Positions 11,918-24,013 of a stretch of DNA of 64,000 bases are shown piece after piece. Every line of letters starts with the position of its first letter. Position 1 is the first letter of the stretch. The position numbers were made by a program, and so were the translations under genes. A model generated the notes under the pieces. The model was not told the origin of the DNA, did no database searches, and worked only from the letters and a program-made list of their open reading frames with translations. Origin of the DNA: Sphaerosporella brunnea (lineage: Eukaryota > Ascomycota > Pezizomycetes > Pezizales > Pyronemataceae); assembly GCA_008704415.1 (NCBI GenBank), contig VXIS01000017.1, forward strand, positions 221,530-285,529, given 5' to 3'.

Positions 11918-14063
11918 CTAAGACGACGCCTCCAAAAAGAACCACGGCTGCTTATCGCCCAAGGGTTCTCCTGGCGTTTTCATAGGCACCGGCACAACAC
12001 CTCTGAACACCGTCATCTCAGGCGGTCCCTTCTGCTCCACTGGTTCTCCAGAAAGCTTCCTTCCCAGGTTCTCGGCCGGCACGGGAATGATGACCCCGCA
12101 TTCCCAGTTCTTGCAGTTAATTTTAGGACTCTTCGTGGCCCGGTCTAGCACCAGCCTGCCCCTACTCCCAGTTAGTGGCGGGATGCGCGAGGGATTGAAG
12201 AGGATCAAACGTACCAGGCGCTCTCGCTAAGATTGGCGGAGCCGACATATGCCCAAGCCGCCATTTTTCCGTTTTTCGAGTTCAGTGTTCTTGCGGGGCG
12301 GGCAAGCAGCAGCTATAACCATCAGCACGGTGATCCTTTCACGAAGCGTTCAAGCGACAACTGACCTTGTTGTGCATCAAAGTTCCTTGCCTCACGCTCT
12401 TGGTATCCCTCAACAGTGTCTTGGGGAACGTGGGTGCATTCCACCACTGCCGCTGGAAGCAGATGGTGCCAGCACAACGTTCACCGCCTTGACTGCTGTG
12501 CACCGTATCGATAGATGGGAAAAACACACGGAACCGCTGCCGGATGCTATCCCAATTCGTTTCCTCCTCCAGCTCGCGCTCATCATCCGTGCTCTCTTCC
12601 GCCGCGGCCGCGTTATCCACTTTGCGTCCAAAGAAATCTTTAGGGCCTCTCTTTGGAGGCGCAGATTTGATGGAACCCTTGCTGCGTCGTTGGAGATCTT
12701 TGATACCCGTGTGGCCCTGGGCGGCCCGGTAAATTGTGGAGATGAACTCTGGTTTGGCAGCGCCGAGCGACGAAGTCTGTGTAGCAATGTGTGAATTCTT
12801 GTTTCTCTGACGACGCGAAGGATGCACATACCACATAGTCCACCTCCAATCCTTTGCCTGAGCTATACCCAAGCTTCTTAATCGCCCTTCCGAGGCCACA
12901 GAAGCCGGTTTTCTCCCAGTCCTTAGCATGGCTTCCACCAATAGTGTGTACGAACGCCATTTCCTTCGTAGCCGAGAAGTCATGGTGCACCAAGTCGTTA
13001 AGGATATGCTCTGGAATGCCCTGCTCACTGCAAAAATGGAGTAACTCCTCCAGGAAGAACGTCTGCTCAGGGTTGGGGATTTCCATTCTCGGGAGATCGA
13101 TCATGAAGACCATCTACCTCACGTCAATAACCTGAGTTCACCCGCGGGAGAGAGGAGAAATAAGGTACCCACATTTTCCATGACCCCGCCCATCATACCC
13201 CAATCATAATCTGTCAGATTAGCGGTGGGCACAGCAATGCGTAACCACTCTCTGCCACTCTTCAGGTCGCGATGAAACAGCAGCATAAGCTTACTGTGCA
13301 TACAATTGACCTGGCCCTCCATATTCGGAAAAACCGCCTCAACTCTAGGCAAGCCTTTAAAAAACGCCTCCTTCATCCTACGATCCTGTTCCTCCTTCGC
13401 ATGCATGACAAACACGACATTGTGATCATTCCTATCGAGGGGGAGTTTCTTCAAGATCCACTCAAGATCCCACTGGAAAGAAGACAGCAGGGTAGTAACA
13501 AGTGTCTCCTTCTCAAGCACCTCTTCGATCCGGATCTCATCTTTCTGCTGTTGTTGCCCCGTACGAAACGTCTTCTTGACAACCCCCCGGCCGAACTTGA
13601 GCGCCGGGAGGCGCTCGGGCTCCGGAGAGGAGAGGTCGACAAGCTGCATCTTCTTCTTCTTCTCCCCCGCCCTCTCTAGAGCCGCCGCCGCCGCCCTGTC
13701 GTAAAAGTTCATCGGCTTGACTTCTGTCTCCGCCCGTTCGTTTTCCTTCGCCTTCGCCTTCGCCCTCGCCAACCGTTCCAGTTCCATCTGTTTGCACTCT
13801 GAGACAGTCCGCTGTTTCTTTTCCGGATGGCGTGCCGACACGTAAGTAACAACAGTCCTATGTCTGGAGACGATAGTCGTCGAAGGCCTTTTCAATATCT
13901 GGTCGGCACCATCTTCATCATCGCTCACCAATACCACTACTTTACGCTTCTGCGCCCGTGGTGGCTGTTGCTGTTCCAATGACAGAGCTATCGCCCGCTG
14001 CATTTCCTCCTTTTCTGCTTCCGAATCCGGAACTTCGAAATCGAAGATGTCTTTGTCTCCGGA

Positions 14064-14066
<3 letters not shown>
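11918..14066 (-). CDS. tdp1: Tyrosyl-DNA phosphodiesterase 1
   Basis: Hydrolyses 3'-phosphotyrosyl links left by trapped topoisomerase I; a nuclear DNA-repair enzyme of the phospholipase D superfamily. Five exons give 642 aa: 13173-14066, 12832-13113, 12366-12776, 12215-12312 and 11918-12161. The first HKD-type motif is CMHSKLMLLFHRD (about residue 265). The second is GTLMHNK at the end of exon 3, continuing LLLARPARTL and then WAYVGSANLSESAWGRL over the next splice. The acceptor at 12313-12314 keeps this conserved block in frame. An N-terminal segment (EKEEMQRAIALSLEQQQ, about residues 18-34) matches a ubiquitin-interacting motif and is followed by basic, disordered sequence. The ATG is preceded directly by a CAA repeat. 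Identity is very secure. Confidence 0.95.

Positions 14067-14124
<58 letters not shown>
14067..14124. repeat. (GTT)n/(GGT)n repeat, CAA-type leader of tdp1
   Basis: About fifteen GTT units followed by GGT units. On the minus strand this reads (ACC)n then (AAC)n ending directly at the tdp1 start codon, so it is most likely 5' untranslated leader. Confidence 0.9.
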
Positions 14125-14619
14125 AGTGGTGAGCTGGGAGGTTGTCAGTTTATGTGTTGAAAGGACAATTTCGGGACGACGCGTCTGCGGCTCTTTCGCA
14201 CGTGGCTCCGGAATTCTGCAAGCACTCGGCTTTGATGACCCCACTTCTCAACATCAAGAGTGCAGCACCATGTGGCAAGCATAGCATCACATCGATTTTG
14301 CTATAAACCCAGGAAGATCCAAATACGCAAATGTGGAATCCTCAAAACAACCAAACAATGCAAAAAGAGGCGTATACTCAATGTTTTACAGAGAATTCCT
14401 CCTCAAAATCACCATTCTCGCTCATGATTAAACAACACCGCCTTTGACCGTCACCTACAAAATCCTCTATGTGTTGACAGAAAAAAGAAAAAAAAGGTTC
14501 ATATCAGGTTTCGTCCTCCACCCCAAAGTCTATAACTCAACAGATCAAATTCTGCCTCCACCGCCCACACCTTCGTCTCTCATGCCTACCCCGTCACATA
14601 ACACCACATCTTTTGGCTT

Positions 14620-15910
14620 TTAGTTCTTGAGGCCGTCCCGCATGCTGGCAGAACTAGCACTCGACACGGGAAGAGAGGTGGTGGCAACCTTCTGCTGCTT
14701 GACCTTGGCCATCGCGTAAACGAGACCGGAAACGAAGCCGATAGCAATAGCCTGTAGAAATCGCATGTGGTCAGAGCTCTGAAAAATCACAAATTGTAGA
14801 GGTAGAGCTTACCGAGACGGAGGGGAAAGTAACAGGAGCATCGAAAAAGATCAATCCACTCAGCGCGATGGGCAGCTTATTGAGCGCACCAACCATCGAG
14901 TAGGTGGTGGAAGATGCGACACGCACGCACCAGGCGGAGGTGTAGGAGATGAACACGGAAGAGAGACCGGAGAAGATGATGGCGATAATCAAGTTGTTGC
15001 GTTGCGCAGAGGGGAAGTTGCGGTCAATGTTTGCAGAAGACCAGTCCTCGAGGAAGAGCGAGCAGAGCAGGATCACGGGAATCGAGAGCAGGTTGTTGTA
15101 GAACATGGCTAAACACACACATCAGCCCCACGTCCAAAACAGTGCAAGGGGAGATATCTGCATACTGTCGAAGTCCTTGAAGTTGGTCAACTTAATCCTC
15201 TTGCGCATGCCGAGAACGTAGGCGGCAGAGGACAAGCAGTTGACCAGCATCCAGATGTAACCGGCGTTCAGGGTGCTCAAGGCGGTGGCAGTCTCAGACG
15301 CATCGTGACCGTAGGAGCTGATAGCGGCGTTGATGTCGGCCCAGGCGGCGACAACCGACGACAGAACCATCAATCCGAAGGAGAACAGCGTCAAGCGAGA
15401 GACGGAACCGCCGAACCACAGAACCTCACCGTACGCGATCAGGATGATGGTCAAGTTCTTGAAGATGGTGTACACGGGAACGGAAAGGTATTGAATGGCC
15501 TTGGAGCCGGTGTAGATCATGGAGATCAGGAGAAGGGAGATCGGAAACCATTTCCGCGCCTCATCCATCTTGAAGTCCCGGTAACTGATCGAGCCCATCG
15601 ACTTTGCGCCTTGAATGGCGACAACGCAAATGATGTTCTGAGATGATATCAGCTCACCGCGTGCTGGAAGCTAGACTGCGCAGATTGTGCCCACCTGGAT
15701 CGCCAGCAGCATGAAGTTCAGGTTGAAGTCATAGCCCGAGAGGACATATTTGTTCGTCAAGGTCATTAGAATACTGGCACCGCAGTAACTCAGAATCGCC
15801 ATCGTCGGGCTGTTAGAAACCGACGGCGCGGGCGCAGGCGTGTATGAACGTTTGCTGTCATCGCCGCCGATCTCGACGCGGTAGTCTTCCTGCTTCTCTT
15901 TTTCGGCCAT
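14620..15910 (-). CDS. gmt1: Golgi GDP-mannose transporter (VRG4 family)
   Basis: Nucleotide-sugar antiporter that brings GDP-mannose into the Golgi lumen for mannoprotein and glycolipid synthesis. Four exons (15695-15910, 15166-15637, 14813-15108, 14620-14751) give 371 aa. About ten hydrophobic helices follow a short cytosolic N-terminus. [20 protein letters not shown] is the conserved first-helix region. [13 protein letters not shown] and [17 protein letters not shown] correspond to the two conserved substrate motifs (FKNLT and GALNK) that bind the nucleotide sugar. The C-terminus ends in lysine/serine-rich sequence typical of Golgi-retained members. The gene is unusually well supported because both signature motifs are intact. 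Confidence 0.95.
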
Positions 15911-17547
15911 GATGTTGTTTATTAGGTGGTTGGTATTAAAGTGCGGCTGGAAGAGTGTGTAGATTAAACAGCAGTAGGTTGAGTGCAAAAACGAACGACA
16001 GAGCACTGCTACCAGTGGCAGGCAGGAATAGAATCGGAAAATTGAAAGTATCAGACTTGGCTGGCTGAAGCCGAGACGCACTGATTAGGAGTGTTTGGCT
16101 CGTGGGGGTGAGGGTGGTAGGGTAGGGGAGGAAAAGAAGGTATCCAGGAGAAGATGGTTGAGATGGATAAAGACGGGAATCCAGGATCGACACCTCCGAA
16201 AAGGGGCTGAAGACGGTGAAGATGCGTCGTATGTACTGTTACAGGTGAAGCAGGGGAGATTAGGACGGCTCATAAGCCGCGATAAGATAAGATAAACGCC
16301 AATCATATCAGATGCAGGCCGAGTGATGTACTATGAGTCGCCACCGAACTTAAGAACTCAACGGAGGCAGATAAGCGAAGAGTACGGAGAGAACTGGCCT
16401 GCTTGTCAAGGGTGGATCTGGCGCTTGGACTGATAGTAACAATGGACCGCCTCTAATCCAGCCCAAATGAGACACAAACTCCGGTCATTTTATCCGACTA
16501 CGCAAATCCATATCGATCGACGAGTATTTTCAAGATCTTGTCAATCCACACACCAATTATATACCGCTCAGCCAGTTGCTGGAAATATTTCTCCTCCGAC
16601 AGTGGCCGTATTTTCAACCAAACCCTCTGGAGCACAGTAACCAACCTCAGTGATACCCAATGGAGTCACAGCCAACGAGTTATTGGGGCCGGGTGCCCCA
16701 TGGCAGTTTTTTTTTTTTTTTTCGTTCTAGGCCTGTCCTTTCCCTTTTGTTGTTTTCACTTCTTTCCTTTGTCTTTCATCTAGTTTTTAAGGTGGCCGCA
16801 GTTGACGCATGAGAAAATTTCGATACGGCGGCAGACAGGATATGGGGGTCTGCTATGATCTTTTTAGGTTGCATGCAGACTATAAATATGATTACACACA
16901 CATGAACTACAACTGGCAGAGCCGGTTCGATATCCCGTGTACCATGAGGGCGTATCGAATCTCAGAGTTAACCTTACCATCAACACCACAACGAAAACCT
17001 TCTGGCCTACCGCCACGCCGAGCAATCTCGCTACATCCCACGCAATACCGAAAAAAAATGCCGAACCTGCTTTTGAGGAAGCCGTTGTCGAGAAAAAAAA
17101 TTGACTGTATCTCTAGTACGTCAGAAAATATCGATATGAACGACGACGACCCTCTTCGAAAGGAAGGTTTTTTTTTCGCATCTAAAGCGGCATCTCTAGC
17201 ATGCGGAAGAAGAGAATTAAGCTGGTGGCGGGGGATATTGGCTTTGTGATATATATGCTGCAAAAATTCTCTCCTCACCAAAGCAAATCCTGTAGATTAT
17301 CATTCAACGGAGTGACATTTTATGAGGCCATCCCACAGTCATAACCCGTGACAAGGAGGGAGTGAATCAACTCTAGTATTAAAAACTAAAAACCCCAGAA
17401 AAACAACAAAAGAAAAACATAGAGTATCCCAGACACCGAATCCCCACCGCGCCGCAAAATTTGAAAGCAAAAATATAAACTGTAAAAGTAAAAAAAGGAG
17501 TATAAAAAAGCGCGAATATTGTACACCGGAATCCATAGTAAGCCTTG
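15911..17547. other. Intergenic, no gene seen
   Basis: Promoter region of the GDP-mannose transporter on the left and 3' flank of the Mau2 gene on the right. An open frame at 16809-17249 has no signal peptide, domain or codon pattern that I recognise, and contains a poly-T tract; I do not call it. A T-run lies at 16708-16723. Confidence 0.5.
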
Positions 17548-20005
17548 TTAACTCTCCTCCACCGGCAGCTGCTGCGACGGTGGAAAATTCCTCACCAGAT
17601 TCCTAACAACCTGTACACGCGCATCTTCGTTCATCTGTCTCTGCCTGACCTCCTCTATCTCATTTCCCTTCCTAGCGAGACAATCCGCATACATTTGACC
17701 GCCCATAAGGGTCCACAGGGTATCTCTCCCCTTCTTTGCATTCTGCATAGCCGCCTTTGCGCTCTTTTCAGCCTGCTCACTAATCACGCCATTAAAGAAG
17801 CGATGGCACATAAAGTTCAGCACAATGAAAGTGAGCTGGACATTGCCGGCGGCCGCCGCCTGCCGCAGTGCTGTAGAAAGGTAGTTTTTAGTCGTGATGA
17901 GGGAGCCGCGTTCGGTGGCTTTGACGGCGATGAAGGCGGCGCGGAGGAGCTCGTTTTTATGGGTTACTCCGAGCCGCTCGATGCTTGCAAGCAGGTTCTC
18001 TGCTGCCGGAGGGTTGTGGATACGCTGGATCAGGATCGAGTTGAGCTTGCTGATTATGGAGAGCTCGTGGTCGCCGGGGAGAGAGGCGATAATGAAGTTG
18101 TATAGGCACAACGCGTTGTAGAGGTCGTTAGTGCCGTGTTTGATTACGGCGTCCAGGTAGGCGATTTGTAGGCTGAGGGGAGAGTCGGGGGCGAGGTTGA
18201 GAAGACTGCCGACTTCTTGCAGTTGTTTGAAGACCTAGATGGCGGTTAAAATTGCTGTATGGCATGGGCGGGGTGGGTAGATACCTTAAGTGCGGAGTCC
18301 CAGTCGGTTCTCATGGAGAGTAGGAAGGCGTAGTAGAGGTACATGTAAGCCTTGAGCGTCCATCGCCAGTACAGCTTGTTTTTGGATTCTTCCAATGAGC
18401 TCTGAACAGATCCTTCCTTCTTTCCTGTTGGGTTTTTAGTACTGACCACCGTTGTACTGGGGACGCAATGAAACCCACGTTCGACCGTTTTCAGTCCTTC
18501 CGTCAAGAACCTTTCCGCCTTTCCGTTCTCTTCCACGTTTTTCTGGAATTTACATAGTCCGCTCAAGAAGTATCCCAGTGTGAAGACTTCGTCCCTACTC
18601 AGCCACCTCAACTTGAGACTCTCCGTAGGTCTGCCATGCCGGCTCGGATTCACCAATACTTCGAATTCTGCATCTTCTCTCCAGTTTATCCATCTCTCTG
18701 GCTGATCCAGCATATTGTGCAGTTTCCGGATTTTTGGATCACATTCCTGCGTTTTCCCCAGCATCACCGAGCAGCAGATGTCCAGGACCTGAGTTAACAC
18801 TTCCAGCTGTGGTGTAATCTGATTGCCGCCGTTCTGCTGTGTGAAAACACGCGCCAACGAGCGTTGTGCAGCTTCCACGCCATCCGCACCGTTCCGCAAT
18901 GACACCATTGCCTCCATGATACTCGCAAGGGCCAGAACTTGCATATCTCTTCGTTCATTGGACATGGTACAAACAGTGCGCAGCGTGCTTATCGCATTCT
19001 GGTCATCTCGCGCAGGCGACATCTGGGCGAGTAGGTTGAACCGAAGAAGGCGGAACGCATATGCCCAGAGCGGTATGTCTAACCTGCATACGTGAGTGCG
19101 AATTCATGAAGATGCCAGTTGAAACTCCGGAACATACGTTTCTACGTCTGAGATATGTGAGCTCAGTATCTTGAGTGCAGCTTTATGGTTACTTTTAAAC
19201 ATTATTTTAACCATCAGGTATTGCAAGCTGCACTTCAACTCCGTCAAATTATTCTGTCACGGGTGCATGTGAGAAGTGTAAACGAACGACGTTGGGTTGA
19301 GGTGGGTGTACCCTATGTGCAAGTAGTATCTGCACCTCCATTAGCATATGTAGACTCGAAATGAGCAGTGCCGCGGACGGGTACGTACAGCCTTGTTTAA
19401 CGACTCCTCGGCCTCGTCGAGATTATTCGTTTCCTCGTACAAAATACTCGCATGCCGTAACCGCACCATAGCCTCGACTCTTGGCTGAAGCCGATGCTAA
19501 AACCGCATTAACACCGTCTTGTCTGCTACAGCAAGCAAGCAAGCAAGCAAGCAAGCGAACGCAAATACCATACCTGTAGAGCCATCTCCAAACACTGCAA
19601 CCCCGTAGCGACAAGTTTATAATACGCCTTCACCTCCGCATCCGAACCCAGTGCCGTCTTGTGCCCGTTCGCGTAGGCGGTATTGATATAGGTGTCGGCA
19701 AGCGATATCAGAACGCTGGGCATATCGGGGCCCGCCGGCGGCTGCTGCTGGTAGGAAATCGGGCTCTGGGGAACACCACGAGGCGCCTGGTGCTGATAGC
19801 GCATCGCTGCGGAAGCAGTCTGCGGGACCGCACCCGGCCACTGATTATGATATTGAACCTGCTGTGGGGTGTGGTAGATAGGCGGTATGGGGACGGTGGC
19901 CGGAGGTAGTGGGTGCATTCGCGTGGGCGGCGTCTGAGGGGGGATGTGCCATCCTCCGGGGGAATAGTAGCCACCACCGCCGCCGCTGGGATTGGAAGCG
20001 GCCAT
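17548..20005 (-). CDS. mau2: Cohesin loading factor Mau2/Scc4
   Basis: Partner of Scc2/Nipbl in the complex that loads cohesin onto chromatin. Five exons (19574-20005, 19389-19496, 19138-19253, 18285-19083, 17548-18234) give 713 aa. A disordered Pro/Gln/Tyr-rich N-terminus of about 100 residues is typical of filamentous fungal members. The rest is alpha-helical TPR-like sequence: SLADTYINTAY and GLQCLEMALQ early, VRLRHASILYEETNNLDEAE in exon 2, LEVLTQVLDICCSVMLGK, and WTLKAYMYLYYAFLLSMRTD followed by a C-terminal run with LCLYNFIIASLPGDHEL. This order fits the cohesin loading factor family (PF10345). A GCAA microsatellite lies inside the first intron. Confident on family; small uncertainty on exon 2 limits. 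Confidence 0.9.
19531..19556. repeat. (GCAA)n microsatellite in mau2 intron 1
   Basis: Six and a half GCAA units within the first intron of the minus-strand mau2 gene, 18 bp from the exon 1 donor. Confidence 0.85.
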
Positions 20006-20510
20006 TTATTGAGTCATGTAATTTTGAAAACGTTGGGTGGAGTTGAGTTGTCGAGAAGCTGTTGGCGGCGATTGGTTGGCGGTTGGCGGTTGGTGTTGAG
20101 GTCCGCGTTCGTGATCGCCGCTATGAGTCGCACCTGGGGAGAAAGGGTGCTGAGCCGCAGAGCTGACTTTCATGTATAAACTCTGTTACAACTCTCTGGA
20201 CCCGACCATGATTCTTGTTTCGAATGTTTGGGGGCCCAGCCAGCTTCGATTATGCATAAACAAGCTGTTGTGAGCTTGAAGCCTAGTAGCGCCCAACTCG
20301 TACCGAAGCACCATACCCCAAGCCGATTGTCTAGGTAGGAAGCCTCGAAAACAAACAAACGAAGGAAACTTCAGGCCTGATGCATGCAGAAAATACAGAC
20401 GCGGAACTGAACATCAAGGTAAGTATGTGCAGGAAGGAGCCCTCCCAGTTAAGGGAACCATCCACAATCACAGAAAACCACTCGAAGCCTGTATTCAACT
20501 CCCTCTCCGA

Positions 20511-21497
20511 TCACAGCGCATTCTCCCCTGCATCCTCCTCCACCTCTGCTATTCCCTTAACCGAATATCCACCCTCAGGAGTCTCAGCCCAAAGCTCGAA
20601 CCTCCCATCCTCCATCTTCCTACCCGCAATCTTGTATCTCTCATTGACATACATCGGCGCGAGACACCTATACTCAAAATTCTTGACTCTCTTCCCGTCA
20701 CCCAGCTCCCTCTTCAGCAAGCCCAACAAAAACGCGACCGCAAGCGGGCCATGACAAAGATTAGCGCGGTATCCTTCTTCACCGACCGAAAACGGCGTAT
20801 CAAAATGGATGCGATGGGCATTAAACGTCAAGGCGGAGAACCGCATCAACAAATGCCCGGTAGGATGGAAAGTCTCACAAAAATCCGTGGTGTTCTTCGG
20901 TTTCAGAAGCTGCGGCGGCGGCTGCCGGGTGCCCGGCTCCCGCGGCGGAAGGAAAACCAGGCACCGCCGCTCAGTGATTGCGGGCTCAGCGCCGCTGTCG
21001 GGCATCCGGTGCATTGCGCGCTCGAACCATACAAAGAGCTTGTCGTCCCTAACCTGCACGCTTTCCACGCGCTCTTTCAACACCGCTACGTCCAAGAACT
21101 GCAGACGGTTCGCGGGGTACGAGGAATACGTGATTGAGCCGCCGGCCCACATGCGGCGGGGCCATTGGGGGCCTGGGGACTGCTCGGCGTCGCTACCGTC
21201 GTGGAGTAATAGCTCCTCCGGAAGCTGCGGCGGGAAATAGACCAGATGGTGGCCAGGTGGGAGTTCGCCAGTGACGGGAGGAGAGGAGCGCGGGATGGTG
21301 GTACGCAGATAAGGCGAGAGGGTGAGCGACAGCAGATGTGAAGGCTGGGGCGAGATCCAATCGCGAATTGAGGGGAGAGACTTCTGTAGCAGGCCGTTCG
21401 CGGCGGCTTCAGCGATTTGCGGGGTGATAGTAGTGCTGCTGCGCTGCGCGGTAGTGGTGGTGAAGCACCGCAGAACGGAGCGTGATAGTGGTGACAT
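20511..21497 (-). CDS. htd2: Mitochondrial 3-hydroxyacyl-thioester dehydratase HTD2-like
   Basis: Dehydratase step of mitochondrial type II fatty acid synthesis, needed for lipoic acid and respiration. Intronless, 328 aa. The N-terminus (MSPLSRSVLRCFTTTTAQRS) is Arg/Ser/Thr-rich without acidic residues, consistent with a mitochondrial presequence. The C-terminal half carries a MaoC-like hot-dog pattern: MRFSALTFNAHRIHFDTPFS then EEGYRANLCHGPLAVAFLLG, which holds the (N)xHxIHxD and HGPL hydratase motifs. An N-terminal hot-dog half with GHHLVYFPPQ, RRMWAGGSITY and FERAMHRMPD matches the fungal and animal HTD2 layout. Other MaoC hydratases (peroxisomal) are less likely because of length and presequence. 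Confidence 0.9.
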   Translation of the reverse strand: MSPLSRSVLRCFTTTTAQRSSTTITPQIAEAAANGLLQKSLPSIRDWISPQPSHLLSLTLSPYLRTTIPRSSPPVTGELPPGHHLVYFPPQLPEELLLHDGSDAEQSPGPQWPRRMWAGGSITYSSYPANRLQFLDVAVLKERVESVQVRDDKLFVWFERAMHRMPDSGAEPAITERRCLVFLPPREPGTRQPPPQLLKPKNTTDFCETFHPTGHLLMRFSALTFNAHRIHFDTPFSVGEEGYRANLCHGPLAVAFLLGLLKRELGDGKRVKNFEYRCLAPMYVNERYKIAGRKMEDGRFELWAETPEGGYSVKGIAEVEEDAGENAL

Positions 21498-22436
21498 CGT
21501 GATTTATGGAGGCAGTTTGCGGGGGTGAGATGAGGTCCAGAGGGTGGAGATATCAGGTAGCCGGCCCATCGAGAGAACTCCCGCCGCGAGACCGCGCGCA
21601 CCCGGATGCATGCCGAGCGGAGAGTGGGGTTGCAAGTTACAACAGCACAAAAAGCAACACCACTTGACTTCATCGTGCATATGCAGTTCTGACCCGAGCT
21701 ATCATACACAGCTCATCTGAAGCTCCGCTCATCGTGATCATCATTCCATTCTATTTAAACTCGCAAGGCAAAAAAAAAAAACAAAAAACAGGACAGTTAG
21801 AGTACAAAGTATACACATCACCAATAACTTCCGGAAAAGAGAAAGAAAGGAAAGGGGGAAAAAACAAAAGCAAAATGTCCAACTGTGAATTCAGAGCTGC
21901 ATGTAAACAGAGCAGAACCAACCAGCCAGCCAACAAAACTTCGCTCATTCTCCTACCCCACTCCCTCCGCCATTCCGAACGTCAAAAGGTATCGATCGAG
22001 TACAGTCAAAAAAAGCCCGCACGCACACACAGGGCCAGAATACAAGCTTGACTTGACAACGGGGACTGCCAAACCACATGGCATACTACAGCATGATAAG
22101 AGGAAGAAAGCAGCAGAAAAAGAATCGAAGAGGAAGAAGCAGTCCGCATAGCAATGCCCAAGCGTAAAAGTTGTATTCCACCGTTTAAGACAGGAAAAGG
22201 GGAAATCATCAAGTGGACAAAGGAAACAAAGACAGAAAGAAATCAAATCATACACCCAGATTCCCGTTGTAATTGTGTCAGAAAAGCACCATCGACGGGT
22301 AGTGTATCGGTGCGCGACTATCAGCATTTGAGATCCATCAAATACAGCGAGCCGACAAAAGAAAAGAAAAACAAACGGCACAATGCAAAAGAAACACCTT
22401 TTATATCCCCTATACACAAAGTGCGCAATTTCTTCT

Positions 22437-24013
22437 TTAAGCCTCAGCCCCGTCCGACTTCGCTGGAACGGTAGGCGAAGGTAGGATCAGGTCACTCGAC
22501 TTTCGCGTCAACTTGGGCTTTTCGACCTCTTCCTTCTTGGCGTCGGAGATCTTGATCTCCTCCAGCGACTCTTCTAGCAGGTCTGTGGTCCCTTTGCTAG
22601 GGGCCGAAGGAGCAGCTGGGGCAGTAGGTTCCTCGGAGACGCTACGCAGAGCTTTCGCGGCCTTTTTCGATGGGGGCTTCAAGTGATTCGGGTCCATGGT
22701 ATCCGGCTGCTTAGGAGGCCGGGTCAGGCCGCCCTTAGTGGTGCCGTTCATCGCCGAGAGATGTGGGGAACCCGGGACGGATCCGGGTCTAGATCCGGGC
22801 CTAGAACCTGCCATAGAAGGAGGCCTCTGGCTGAAGCGACGCCTGCCATACTTCCGCTCGTTCCGGACACGGAGAATTTCGATATACGACGGCTCAGACC
22901 GCGGGGCACGGGGATCCTTGAGCTTGAGCTCACCGCTGTCTTCATCGACATACCAATGAGGGCTCTGCATGTCGTCCGCAACCATCGCGAGGAAATGGGC
23001 CCACGATCTCGAAACGACGTACTTGACATCGTAGTCACGACCAAACAGAATCACTTGACCCCACGTGCCAGTAGGTCCAGGAGCCAGGTCTACGGCGATG
23101 TAGTTTCCACCCCAATCGCGCACTAACGGAATCCAGCCGGCGTGCGCATAGACTTTCTGAACTGCGCCGTCCGGCTGGGACCCCTGCCGAGATTGTAGGT
23201 CCGTGCGGCCGAGAGGCACCGCGCTCGACGGTCCAGCCTCATTGCTGCCGCCAGTTCCGGAACTGGGGTTCTGCAGGAACTCGCTCTCGACGACCCTCCA
23301 GTTCTTCCACTCATCCAAAATCTCCTCGCAATCCATCAACATTCCACCGAAGACAGCCCCAGTGGGTCTTCCACCACGTTCCTGACCATCGTGAACCTGT
23401 AGAGACTCGCGGACCTCAATCGGAAGGGAACAATCCAAACTGTATTCCAATTCGTTGATGTCATTGACGGTAGCGGGTGTGCACAATTGGTCGAACAATT
23501 CCGGATAGTTTTCCTCCGCCCACGCCTCAATGCGACCCCAAGAGTGAGACACCGGGGGAGCAGGGGGCATTCCATCAGTGCCGAAGTCCTGTAGAGCTAT
23601 TCCACCGTCTCCAGCGGACTGGATGGTAGATGTCCTCATGCCGGGCGTGTAAGGTGTGTTCGGGCTGACGGCGCCATTGGTCGATAACCGGGGCGAGTAG
23701 GCGTTACCGTTGTTGAGGGCGGTGGTAGAGCGGGTTGCTGGGTCGTCGTCGTGGTAGGGGCGGTTGAGGTTCACACCCGACGGCGAGGCCACCGAGGAGA
23801 GCGGGGGGTTTCGTCCAACACCGCCGGCCAATGGCTGATGGGAGTTACCGGAGAATGCTCGGTGCGGTGAATCGTGATTTGCGTGTCGGTCATTAGAGGT
23901 CATGGCATGCCAAAAAGACCGGAAGCCTTCACTGATGCTGCAGGTGGACCAACCCGTCAGCAAACGATACAGAACGCGCACAGCAGTGAATGGTTGGAAT
24001 CTTACCCAGACAT
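22437..24013 (-). CDS. knr4: Smi1/Knr4 family cell-wall assembly regulator
   Basis: Homologue of yeast Smi1/Knr4, an intrinsically disordered hub that links cell-wall beta-glucan synthesis to the Slt2 MAP-kinase pathway. Two exons: an 8-nt first coding exon (24006-24013, ATGTCTGG) and 22437-23937, together 502 aa. The N-terminus reads MSGISEGFRSFWHAMTSNDR, which matches fungal orthologues and is the reason for choosing the tiny first exon over an internal ATG. The SMI1/KNR4 globular domain spans about residues 120-330 (NYPELFDQLCTPATVNDINE, GGMLMDCEEILDEWKNW, AGWIPLVRDWGGNYIAVDL, GRDYDVKYVVSRSWAHFLAM). The C-terminus is disordered, with SRPGSRPGSVPGS repeats and acidic/lysine-rich segments. 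Confidence 0.93.

Noticed and set aside
16809..17249. 146-aa plus-strand open frame
   Set aside because: No signal, domain, splice extension or promoter; overlapping minus frame equally open.
19531..19556. GCAA direct repeats as a CRISPR-like array
   Set aside because: Four-base perfect tandem repeat without spacers in a eukaryotic intron.
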